Assembly (NCBI GenBank): GCA_947177735.1
Contig: CAMWVP010000016.1
Location: 1 to 34,139 of the forward strand
DNA: 34,139 nt
Direction: 5' to 3'
Source of the DNA: an uncultured Clostridia bacterium
Lineage (GTDB): Bacteria; Bacillota; Clostridia; Oscillospirales; Ruminococcaceae
Below the pieces are notes generated by a model. The model saw only the letters and a program-made list of their open reading frames with translations. It ran no database searches and had not been told where the DNA came from. Positions 1 to 8,204 of this stretch are shown one piece after another. Each line of letters opens with the position of its first letter. The first letter of the stretch is position 1. Both the position numbers and the translations under genes were made by a program.

Positions 1-1195
1 AGTGGGAGCTGTCGCTGCGATCCGTGACGAAGTACCTGTCGCGGGCGCGGAGAACCTTGTCCGAGAAGCCGCTGCCGTCGTCGGAAACGTGCACGGTGAG
101 CCCGCCCGAGCCGTAAGAGAACGTCACGCGTATCTCCTTGTCCGCGAAGCGAAGCGCGTTGCCGATAAGGTTTTCAATTATGCGGTAGAGCGCCTGCCTG
201 TCGAGATCAAGCGTTCGCGCGCCGACGCTCTCCGAAAAGAGTATCTTGTCCGAGAGCGCCGCGAAGTCTCCGCAAATGCTTCCGAAAAGCTCCGAAAACT
301 CCACGGCAGAGCGCTTCACGTCCAGCTCCTCGAGGTGGTTGAGCGTGCGTATCGATTCGGTATAGTGCTCGAGCCGCACCGCCGCGTCCTCGATATTCTC
401 CGAAACCGAGAGTATCTTTTCGTCGCTCAGCCTGGCACGGTTTATCTTCAGGTATTCCGCGTGCCCCTTGATGATGGCGACGGGGTTTCGGAGGTCATGC
501 GCGACGGACGCCTGGAGCTTGCGGCGATCGGCAAGCATCTGCCACATCTTCTCGTTGTTTTCGAGCAGCGCCGCGCGCATCTGCTCGAACGAGCCGCACA
601 GTGCTCCGAGCTCATCCGCCGCTCGGTAGTCTATCGAGAAATCAAGGTCCTGAGCGGCTATCTTCGCGGTAGCGGCGGAGAGCGTGTCTATGGGCTTTTT
701 CAGCTTTTCCTCGTAGAACAGATAACCGCACATCAACACTCCCGAAAGCGACAGTATTATCGGCACCGCGACCATTGCCGCGCCGCCGGCGTAATAGACA
801 AACTTCCGCTTCGGGCTGAGGCTCTCGGGGGAGTTGTACACGCGCGTCACGCATACGTCCAAGCCTTTAGCTCCGTCGTTAAGCATAGACGCTCCCAATC
901 GCAGAACACGGTTCTCAAGCGGGTCGTCGGAGCAGAACGGGTTGACGTCCGCGGGCTCGGCGAGCGTGACGCGGTGAAAGCCCATATTCGGCTTAACGTC
1001 GCGTGATATCTCATAGCTGCCCGTTTCCGCCCAGTTTACGTACACCTTGTCGGAGTCGGGCACCAGATACGCGCGCACGGCGACGCACCCGAGTATAGCG
1101 ATAAGCGACAGCACCGCAACGCACAGAAACGTTGCGGTGACGTACTTTATAAAATCTGCGCGCAGACGCTGCGGTCGGTTTACTGCTTTTTCCAT
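1..1195 (-). CDS. Sensor histidine kinase, C-terminus truncated by window edge
   Basis: Reverse-strand translation from ATG at 1195 (MEKAVNRPQRLRADFIKYVTATF...) shows a TM segment, a HAMP-like region, an H-box (SVAHDLRNPVAIIKGHAEYL), an N-box (ENLIGNALRFADKEIRV) and a G-box start (VSDDGSGFSDK). Overlaps the response regulator stop by 16 bp. Confidence 0.9.
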   Translation of the reverse strand, partial: MEKAVNRPQRLRADFIKYVTATFLCVAVLSLIAILGCVAVRAYLVPDSDKVYVNWAETGSYEISRDVKPNMGFHRVTLAEPADVNPFCSDDPLENRVLRLGASMLNDGAKGLDVCVTRVYNSPESLSPKRKFVYYAGGAAMVAVPIILSLSGVLMCGYLFYEEKLKKPIDTLSAATAKIAAQDLDFSIDYRAADELGALCGSFEQMRAALLENNEKMWQMLADRRKLQASVAHDLRNPVAIIKGHAEYLKINRARLSDEKILSVSENIEDAAVRLEHYTESIRTLNHLEELDVKRSAVEFSELFGSICGDFAALSDKILFSESVGARTLDLDRQALYRIIENLIGNALRFADKEIRVTFSYGSGGLTVHVSDDGSGFSDKVLRARDRYFVTDRSDSSH

Positions 1196-1860
1196 TTGTA
1201 TCCCACTCCCCACACTGTCTCAATGTAGTCCTCTTTGCCCGTGACGTCGGCGAGCTTCTGGCGTATCTTGCGGATATGCTCCTTGACGACTCCGTTGTCG
1301 CCCTCCGCGTCCAGCCCCCACACCGCCTCGTACAGGCTCTCGCGGTCGAACACCTGCCCCGCGTTCGTGATAAGGAACTCGATGATATCGAATTCGCGTT
1401 TGGAGAACGGTATCTCGCTGCCTTTGAAGTGCACTGTCCTGCTCGAAAGGTTGACTATAAGCTCCTGAGATGTCATAAGCCGCTGCGCGGAGCGGCTGCG
1501 CTCGTCACGGCGAAGATGCGCGGCAACGCGGGCAGTAACCTCCGCGAGACTGAACGGCTTGGTGATGTAATCGTCGCCGCCCGTCAGGAAGCCGTTCAGC
1601 ATATCCTGCTCGGCAATGCGCGCGGTGAGAAATACGATAGGACACGAGATGTGCTCGCGTATCGACTTGCAGAACTCCAGCCCGTCCATGCCGGGCATAT
1701 TTATGTCGAGCAGTATCAGGTCGGGCGCGTTTTTCAGCAGCGGCATAGCCTCCTCGGCGCTGTTCGCCGCGAACGTTGCGTAGCCGCAGTCTCCGAGATG
1801 GTCGCTCAACAGCGCCGTAAGCATGGGCTCGTCGTCTATTATTAGTATCTTGTAAGACAT
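1180..1860 (-). CDS. OmpR/PhoB-family response regulator
   Basis: MSYKILIIDDEPMLTALLSDHL...DLILLDINMPGMDG...FLTARI...GGDDYITKPF, then a winged-helix C-terminus (FSKREFDIIEFLITNAGQVFDRESLYEAVWG...VWGVGYKWKKQ). The start is taken at the internal Met (ORF track start is 1887). Confidence 0.93.
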   Translation of the reverse strand: MSYKILIIDDEPMLTALLSDHLGDCGYATFAANSAEEAMPLLKNAPDLILLDINMPGMDGLEFCKSIREHISCPIVFLTARIAEQDMLNGFLTGGDDYITKPFSLAEVTARVAAHLRRDERSRSAQRLMTSQELIVNLSSRTVHFKGSEIPFSKREFDIIEFLITNAGQVFDRESLYEAVWGLDAEGDNGVVKEHIRKIRQKLADVTGKEDYIETVWGVGYKWKKQ

Positions 1861-1902
1861 AATGCTCCTCCATTTAGGTATAATCATAATTATTATATAA
1901 CA

Positions 1903-1938
1903 AAAAAGTCAAAAAAGCGTCAACTTTTTTGACTTTTT
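1903..1938 (-). terminator. Intrinsic-terminator-like hairpin downstream of the cellulase
   Basis: Perfect 15-bp stem AAAAAGTCAAAAAAG / CTTTTTTGACTTTTT with a 6-nt loop, 37 bp past the cellulase stop. Confidence 0.6.
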
Positions 1939-1974
1939 CATATAGGAAACTTTTTCGGAGCGACGTAAAACATA

Positions 1975-4614
1975 TCACGGCTTTGTTCCGAATATTTCCG
2001 TACCGCCCGAGGTGATCAAGAGGTGCTCCGCGTTGCCTGCCGAGAAATCGTTTCCAAGGTCGAATTCCGTCCAGTCATCGGCGGTCAGGCGTATCTGCGC
2101 CGTAAGGGATTCACCGTCCGCAAGCGTTCCGCTGCCGAACGTTATCGCGCATTTCGTGTCGCATTTGTCGCCCGACATTGCCGAGAACGCGCCCGTAACG
2201 CTTCCCGTGAGCGCCGTGTAGGAGCTGCCCGAGGTCGCCGCGTGGTCGCACCAGAAATTCACGCTCTTGCCGTCGGCGGTGAAGAAGTAGTCTATCTCCA
2301 GTGAGGAGAGGTCTATCGCCGCGCCCGTGCCGTTCTGTAGGTCTACCGTGAACTGAATGGTATTGCCTCTGCCGCTCGACTGCTGTTGGTTCATTGTAAC
2401 GCGCAAGCCGTCCTTGTCCGCTATCGGAACGGACGGAGCCGCGCTCGATGACTGCGTGCCCGAGGAATCGGACGAGCTTGGTTTATCGGAGGGCATTACC
2501 ATGCCCGCGCTCTCGCCGTTCGGTTCCGTTCCGAAAACGAGCGTTCCGCCCTCGTACAGCGCCAGCGAATTAGCGCGGACAAGCTCCGAGCCGTTGGTGC
2601 CGACAAGCTCCGCGAAAGACGGGTCGTTGTCGGGAGACCAGCCGTCCGCCGCCATTCTGAACTGCACTTCTTTTTTGTAGGCGCTCTGCCCTCCGGGATA
2701 TATCTTGCTGCCGCCGAAATCGATGCTGACATAATAGATACCGTTGTCCTTATCCCATTCGTACAGCCCGCCGAATGACGCGCCCTCCGCGTAGTTGAGC
2801 GAGACCGTGACCGAGGACGGGTCGGACAGCTCCGAGAGGTTCACGAAATACCGCAGCTCGAGGTCGTCCGCGACCCGCGCGGGCCAAGCGGATTGGTTGT
2901 AGATCATCGCCTTTATTTCGGTAAATCCGTCGCCGCTCGCGTTGACGCGGTACTCGGCGTACATCTCCTCTGAGACGGGCTCGACCGCGCCGAAATCGAC
3001 GAGCGTTTCGCCGCCGTACTTCTTGTACAGCTTAGCGAGTGCGCCCGTGAAGCCCGCATTGTAGTCGTCCGCGACCTCGTTCTTGTTGTAGTCGGATACC
3101 GTGTCGGAGTAGCCGTCGGACGCGTCGGGGCCGCCCACCAGCGCCCCGAAGAGCGTGTGGCGGTGATAGCCGGGCTCATTCATATTGTCAGCCCACGAGC
3201 CCTGCGCGGTGCGGTGGTGAGGGTGCTCGGGAGGGTTTTCACCGAAGCCCACCACAAAGCTGCGCCCCGTGCTGCCGAGCGCGTAGTTCACCTGCCCCTC
3301 GCAGAAGTCCATGTATGTCTTGGCCTTGTCTGAGGAGCATTGACCGCCCTCGGCATAGGACGCCGCGATAAACGCGGAGGTCGTCGCGTACCGCAGACTG
3401 CCCCACGAGTCTATCCACGCCAATCCCTTGGGGGTGTAAGAGGCGCTCTCGCCGCCCTCTCCGCACCACCAGTCAAGATTTTTTTCGATCTTCTGCTTGT
3501 ACTTGTCGTCGCCTGTGAGGTTGGCGAGCAAACAGACCGCGCCCGTGTACTTGTCGTCCCAGCACATCGTCCACTTGTACTCGCCGCCGCATTGGGGCTC
3601 GTACTCCTTAGCCTTATCCAGCCACGCGCCGTCGTCCGTCGCTATGTACAGCCATACCGCCGCCCACGTCAGCTCGTCGTAGAAACCGCTCCACGAGTTG
3701 TAGAAGCCGTTCGCGGCGGTGTAGCCCGAGTCGCTTTTGGTATCCTCGGCAAACCTGTAGAGCCGTTTCGCGTGGTCGAGGCATTCTTCGGCATAGCCCT
3801 TGTCGATATCCTCAAACACGACCGCGCACGCCGCCAGCGCCGCCGCAGCCTCTCCGACAACAGTCGACCCGGGAGCGCTTCTGTCGACCTTGAACGCGGG
3901 GCGGTTCATCTGCATGACCTCGCACGCGCCCCACCAACCGTGATCGGCGTTGCCGTCGCCGACCTGATAGTAGTACACCTCGTCCTCGGGGTGGCACTTT
4001 ATGAGATAGTCGCATATCCATTTGATGTTGTCCAGCGCGTAGCTGAGCTGTCCGCACTGTTCGTAGGCGGCTTTGTCCTCGTAAACGCTCCAAGAGAGCA
4101 TAGCCGCCGTGTACGCCATCGGGAGGTTGAACTTCACGTTGTCGCCCGCGTCGTACAGTCCGCCCGTCAGATCAAGTCCTACGTCCGCGCCGTCCGACAT
4201 TCCGCTGTCGCCGCGCCAGTTCGTCCGCGCGGTCTCCTCGTCGATATCGCCGCTCCTTTGGAGCTCGTAGAACAGTATCGATTTCTGGAGCGCCTCGCCG
4301 TAGTTGAACGCGCCCGTGCCCTTAGTGCCCTCATAGCCGCTTCCCGTCATAGTCAGCCCGTTGCCTGACGGCATGGAGCTGCCGCCCGACGGGGGAACAT
4401 ATTCGGTATTATCACCGTTTGAGGTATCGGCTCCGCTGTTGCCGGAGCTGCTCTGCAAAGCGGAGGAGCCGTTATCCGAAGAGCCCGCGTCCGACGAACC
4501 GCTCTCCGACGAGACGGGTCTGTCCTCCGTGTCGGAAGCTCCGCTTTTATCGCATCCTGTCAGCAGCACCGCCGCCGCGAGAATTGCCGCCGGTATACAG
4601 TGTTTCATTTCCAT
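1975..4614 (-). CDS. Lipoprotein glycoside hydrolase family 9 cellulase with two C-terminal CBM3-like modules
   Basis: Lipobox LLTGC at the N-terminus and a Ser/Gly-rich linker. GH9 motifs [51 protein letters not shown] and [22 protein letters not shown]3c-like segment ([39 protein letters not shown]), linker, and a second CBM3-like segment ([22 protein letters not shown]...EIFGTKP). SD GGAGG precedes the ATG. Confidence 0.93.
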   Translation of the reverse strand: MEMKHCIPAAILAAAVLLTGCDKSGASDTEDRPVSSESGSSDAGSSDNGSSALQSSSGNSGADTSNGDNTEYVPPSGGSSMPSGNGLTMTGSGYEGTKGTGAFNYGEALQKSILFYELQRSGDIDEETARTNWRGDSGMSDGADVGLDLTGGLYDAGDNVKFNLPMAYTAAMLSWSVYEDKAAYEQCGQLSYALDNIKWICDYLIKCHPEDEVYYYQVGDGNADHGWWGACEVMQMNRPAFKVDRSAPGSTVVGEAAAALAACAVVFEDIDKGYAEECLDHAKRLYRFAEDTKSDSGYTAANGFYNSWSGFYDELTWAAVWLYIATDDGAWLDKAKEYEPQCGGEYKWTMCWDDKYTGAVCLLANLTGDDKYKQKIEKNLDWWCGEGGESASYTPKGLAWIDSWGSLRYATTSAFIAASYAEGGQCSSDKAKTYMDFCEGQVNYALGSTGRSFVVGFGENPPEHPHHRTAQGSWADNMNEPGYHRHTLFGALVGGPDASDGYSDTVSDYNKNEVADDYNAGFTGALAKLYKKYGGETLVDFGAVEPVSEEMYAEYRVNASGDGFTEIKAMIYNQSAWPARVADDLELRYFVNLSELSDPSSVTVSLNYAEGASFGGLYEWDKDNGIYYVSIDFGGSKIYPGGQSAYKKEVQFRMAADGWSPDNDPSFAELVGTNGSELVRANSLALYEGGTLVFGTEPNGESAGMVMPSDKPSSSDSSGTQSSSAAPSVPIADKDGLRVTMNQQQSSGRGNTIQFTVDLQNGTGAAIDLSSLEIDYFFTADGKSVNFWCDHAATSGSSYTALTGSVTGAFSAMSGDKCDTKCAITFGSGTLADGESLTAQIRLTADDWTEFDLGNDFSAGNAEHLLITSGGTEIFGTKP

Positions 4615-4636
4615 AACTTTCCTCCGTTACCGCAAA

Positions 4637-4660
4637 GCCGCGCGGAACCTTCCGCGCGGC
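4637..4660 (-). terminator. GC-rich hairpin after the radical SAM gene
   Basis: GCCGCGCGGAA/TTCCGCGCGGC inverted repeat just past the stop at 4667; the T-tract is weak. Confidence 0.4.
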
Positions 4661-4666
4661 GGTATT

Positions 4667-5644
4667 TTACTCAAACTTGTCATAAACCTGTGTGCAGTAG
4701 CAGTCGTCGCACCACTTAGAGCGCCGTTCGGCTCTGCACTGCCGAAAATACGTCTCGGCGCGGGCGAAGTCCTCCGCGCTTCTTATCTCGCGCGTGTCAA
4801 GCTTGTACTCATAGGACGTGTAGCTGCACGGGCTGATAAAGCCGCTTTCGTTGATGAACCAGAACCACGCACCCGGATCGCATTCGGCTATCGGGTTAGT
4901 CTCTTTTCTCGACGTTTTAAGTATTCTGTCGAGATACTTTTCACTGCCGTGAATGATAAGCCCGCTTTCCCCGAACAGTTTTTTTACCTTCGGAAACCTT
5001 TCCGCGAACGTTTCGACCTGCCCGCGGGTCAGCCTGTTCTCCTCGAAGAATTCGGGACGGTCAAAGCCGCCGAGCTGATTAAACGTCACCTCGTCTACCC
5101 CGAGCCACTGCAAATAGCTGCAAAACTCCTCAAACCGATCTATATTGCGCCGCATCAGGATTGTGTTGACCTTGATCTTCATATCGCTCCCGCATTCGTC
5201 CCTGAGCTTCGCGAGCGTTCTGATATTGCGCGAGACCTCCTCGAAATGCCCGTATTGCTGACGGACTATATCGTTGCAGTCCTCGAAGCCGTCAAGACTG
5301 AACACGACCTCCGAAAAGCAGTCGACCACCGATCTTTGCAGCTCTATGCGGTCGAGGAGCAGCCCATTTGTCGTCGTGCTGACGTTGATGCCGTAACCGT
5401 GCAGCATTTCCGAAAACGGGATAATGTTCTTCCACAGGAACGGTTCGCCGCCTATCCAGCTCACGAGCATATCGGTGCCCGTCTGCCGCTTGTAGTCGCC
5501 GAAAACGCCGCAAAGTCTTTCTGCCTCCGTATCGTCGGCGCTGCCGCGGACGCGCTCGACCTCGGTGCTGTACGAACAGAAACGGCATTTCATATTGCAG
5601 TTTTGAGTTACTCTCCAGACTATCACTCTGCCCACGGCGGTCAC
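4667..5644 (-). CDS. Radical SAM protein with C-terminal SPASM-like cysteines
   Basis: CNMKCRFCSY (CxxxCxxC), SWIGGEPFLWKNI, SLDGFEDCNDIVRQ. C-terminal Cys cluster CDPGAW...CSYTSY...CRAERRSKWCDDCYC. GTG start 9 bp after the upstream gene stop. Confidence 0.88.
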   Translation of the reverse strand: MTAVGRVIVWRVTQNCNMKCRFCSYSTEVERVRGSADDTEAERLCGVFGDYKRQTGTDMLVSWIGGEPFLWKNIIPFSEMLHGYGINVSTTTNGLLLDRIELQRSVVDCFSEVVFSLDGFEDCNDIVRQQYGHFEEVSRNIRTLAKLRDECGSDMKIKVNTILMRRNIDRFEEFCSYLQWLGVDEVTFNQLGGFDRPEFFEENRLTRGQVETFAERFPKVKKLFGESGLIIHGSEKYLDRILKTSRKETNPIAECDPGAWFWFINESGFISPCSYTSYEYKLDTREIRSAEDFARAETYFRQCRAERRSKWCDDCYCTQVYDKFE

Positions 5645-5653
5645 CTCGGTCGG

Positions 5654-7081
5654 TTATTTTACATATTCGTTGTATCTGTTCACAAATGTCTGCGCTATGG
5701 GGATTATTTTTTCGTACTTCGCTTCCTTTCCGTCAACAGCGCTCTTAAAAAAGTTATAAAGCTTTTTGTTGGAGCTCTGACCTGCGGCACGGCGCGCCAC
5801 ATATTCGTGCGTAGCCACGAGGTCGGGATTGTCCATGATGGCTATCGAGAAGTCAACAAAGCGCTTTGTGTCGCTGAATTGCAGGAAATTGCAGGCGGTG
5901 ACGATACTCGAATAGAAATTCGGCGAAACGATGACCTCGCCGTTGTGCTCTACGTCTCCGCGCAGCAGACAGTTCAGCTCGTCGTCCGACAGCTTATCGA
6001 TAGCGTACGCCGACTCGATCATCTCGCAGTCGGGCATCTGCTCCGATTTCTCCAGTACCGAATACGGCAGCACATTGTTGCTTACAGCCTTGCGTCGTGT
6101 AGTACCGAGCTTTGCGATAAGCACGTCGAATTGTCTCGGCTTGTATTCGGGTCTGCCCTCGATTATCAGTCTCAGCATATCCTTCGGGAACGCCGCGAGC
6201 GGTATCTTCACGGACGGGCTGCGGAAACCCGTTATCCCGTCCGGCACAAACACGGGCTTCGGCGTTACAACGGGCGCAGGCGCTGGTGTCGCCGTCTCTC
6301 CATCCTCCGCGGCGGGAGCAGGCTCCTCGGGCATATACTCGGAAACGGGCTCGGGCATTATTATATCGGTATACGGGGTGGCTATCTTTTCGATGACCGC
6401 GCAGCTGAACGGTATATCCCTGTCAATGCAGGATACCGCGCCGTGGTGCCCCTTTAGCAGTACGGAATGAAATCCGGAAAGGTGATATACGATACCCTGA
6501 ACGCGGCGGCGCTTGACCTGCTCATCGGTGTTCACCTTCACCTTTGCCGCGAAGTAGTCAAGCGGCTCGGTAGGTATAAGGTAGCAGGGCTTGAACGTTC
6601 TGACGGGACCGATAACGCGGTTGCGTTCGGCAGTTCCGCGCACCTCGTGAGAGATGTTGTAGCCGCCCCAGAAGAACACGCCGCTGCCGTCGGTGGGGTA
6701 ATAGTCTGCCATATATACAGCGTAAACGCCGTCCTCAAGCAGTCCGAAAATATCGCTCAGACCCGCGGCGAGGCTGTCGCCGTCGTTCAGCTTTTTGAAG
6801 CTGTTTCCGAGCGCGTCGTGTATCTTCGGCTCGTAGCCCTGAAATCCCGGACAGAACGACACCAGCTTGTCAAGCTGATTATTTCCGTGATTCGGGCAGA
6901 TAAGGTTTATAATGGGGTCGTTTCCGATATAGAACAGCCTCGTCTGCGTACTCGTACCGCCGCCGTTGGTGGTATGTCCCGCGGAGCAGGTGCCTATCGC
7001 CGCCTCTCCGTTCTTTACGGAAACAAGCAGCACGCTTTTCCCGTTGAGATCTATCGTTTCCGACTTAACTTCAGCGCTCAT
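5654..7081 (-). CDS. Protein of unknown function, Cys-containing N-terminal region and Pro/Ala-rich linker
   Basis: Long ORF (478 aa from 7090; start set at MSAEVK with SD AAGGAG). No family recognised. Contains GTCSAGHTTNGGGTSTQTRLFYIGNDPIINLICPNHGNN and linker EEPAPAAEDGETATPAPAPVVTPKP. Confidence 0.8.
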   Translation of the reverse strand: MSAEVKSETIDLNGKSVLLVSVKNGEAAIGTCSAGHTTNGGGTSTQTRLFYIGNDPIINLICPNHGNNQLDKLVSFCPGFQGYEPKIHDALGNSFKKLNDGDSLAAGLSDIFGLLEDGVYAVYMADYYPTDGSGVFFWGGYNISHEVRGTAERNRVIGPVRTFKPCYLIPTEPLDYFAAKVKVNTDEQVKRRRVQGIVYHLSGFHSVLLKGHHGAVSCIDRDIPFSCAVIEKIATPYTDIIMPEPVSEYMPEEPAPAAEDGETATPAPAPVVTPKPVFVPDGITGFRSPSVKIPLAAFPKDMLRLIIEGRPEYKPRQFDVLIAKLGTTRRKAVSNNVLPYSVLEKSEQMPDCEMIESAYAIDKLSDDELNCLLRGDVEHNGEVIVSPNFYSSIVTACNFLQFSDTKRFVDFSIAIMDNPDLVATHEYVARRAAGQSSNKKLYNFFKSAVDGKEAKYEKIIPIAQTFVNRYNEYVK

Positions 7082-7102
7082 TGCGCACACTCCTTTACCG
7101 TG

Positions 7103-7972
7103 TTATCTTTGTTCAAGGCTGAGCGCGATGATATCCGCGATACCGCCCACAAACTTTTTCTCGAACGCCTTTTTGGGGATATAAGCCGCGGCGGCGTTGT
7201 TTTTATACAGAATGAACATCTTATCCGACTCGATAAAGTAGTCCATTTCGCTCCACGGTACGAGGTCTCTGCCCTCGTAGGTGCAGCTTTCGCAGGCGGC
7301 GAAGCCCGCTCTGCTTACCACGAACGTTATGGGCTGTCGTGTCGCGAGATCGGCGTCCGCCATCTTCTTGAATTTTGCTCTCGCCGCAGCGTGGGTTATC
7401 ATATACACCAGCAGCGCCACGATAGCGCCCGACGCCACCGAGATCGGCACAAAGTACAGTATGTTATCGCGCGTTATGCCAATAAAAAGGTGAAGTATGC
7501 CGAATGTCACAAACATAATGAGCAGCGCGATAAGCCACAGGAACTTCACCAGCTTGAAGTTCAGCAGCATAATGAACGCCGCGGCGGTCTCGCCGTCGTC
7601 AAGCACACCCTCTCCGGTGTAGCTCTCCTTGCCGGGCGAACACTCGGTGTACATAGATTTCAGCGGGAACATACGCTTCTCATGCTGATAGCCGAACGAA
7701 AACTCCTTTTGTCTGCACTCGATGATAGCGATCGTGCGCAGTATCTCCTCGGTATTCGCGAACAGCTTATTGATGATGGTGTAGCTTTTCCCGGCGGTCT
7801 CGATGACCATTTCCCTGCGCGTTACCGATACCATTCTTATCATATCCCAGCTGTAAACGAGCGGCGGCTCGGAACCGATCATCCCGTAGACCGCGAACAC
7901 GCTCCCGATTATGTATGTATTTCCGCTTTCCTCGTCGTTTACGCATACGGGTTTTAAATCGCTGAAAGCCAT
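7103..7972 (-). CDS. YcxB-like domain membrane protein
   Basis: Two central TM helices (FLWLIALLIMFVTFGILHLFIG; ILYFVPISVASGAIVALLVYMI), then a YcxB-like segment ITFVVSRAGFAACESCTYEGRDLVPWSEMDYFIESDKMFILYKNNAAAAYIPKKAF. Confidence 0.7.
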   Translation of the reverse strand: MAFSDLKPVCVNDEESGNTYIIGSVFAVYGMIGSEPPLVYSWDMIRMVSVTRREMVIETAGKSYTIINKLFANTEEILRTIAIIECRQKEFSFGYQHEKRMFPLKSMYTECSPGKESYTGEGVLDDGETAAAFIMLLNFKLVKFLWLIALLIMFVTFGILHLFIGITRDNILYFVPISVASGAIVALLVYMITHAAARAKFKKMADADLATRQPITFVVSRAGFAACESCTYEGRDLVPWSEMDYFIESDKMFILYKNNAAAAYIPKKAFEKKFVGGIADIIALSLEQR

Positions 7973-8149
7973 TTCGGGCACCTCTTTCCGAATTTTTCAT
8001 TATCGGTTAGTTGATACAACCTTAATTCATTGTATACTCTTTACATTATAACATATATTTACGAAAAAATAAAGGGGTAAATCAAGTTTGCGAAAATTTT
8101 TTCACATTTCCTACAAATTACGATTATAATGTTTGTGAAGAAAAACGAA

Positions 8150-8181
8150 AAGCCCGCCTCCCGAAACGGGGAAACGGGCTT
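8150..8181 (-). terminator. Intrinsic terminator of secDF
   Basis: AAGCCCG...CGGGCTT hairpin; on the minus strand followed by TTCGTTTTTC. Confidence 0.7.
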
Positions 8182-8204
8182 ATACTAATTGACAATTAGT
8201 ATGA

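Noticed and set aside
4615-5653. RiPP precursor peptide beside the radical SAM gene
   Set aside because: The gaps on either side are too short (9 and ~50 bp) and contain no small ORF with a leader/core layout.
4361-6457. 698-aa plus-strand ORF, and other long antisense ORFs (2-1006, 3340-4368, 6467-7957, 8487-10457)
   Set aside because: They lie opposite convincingly conserved genes (GH9, radical SAM, secDF, histidine kinase), have Arg/Val/His-rich low-complexity translations and no recognisable motifs. They are shadow ORFs from high GC at third codon positions.
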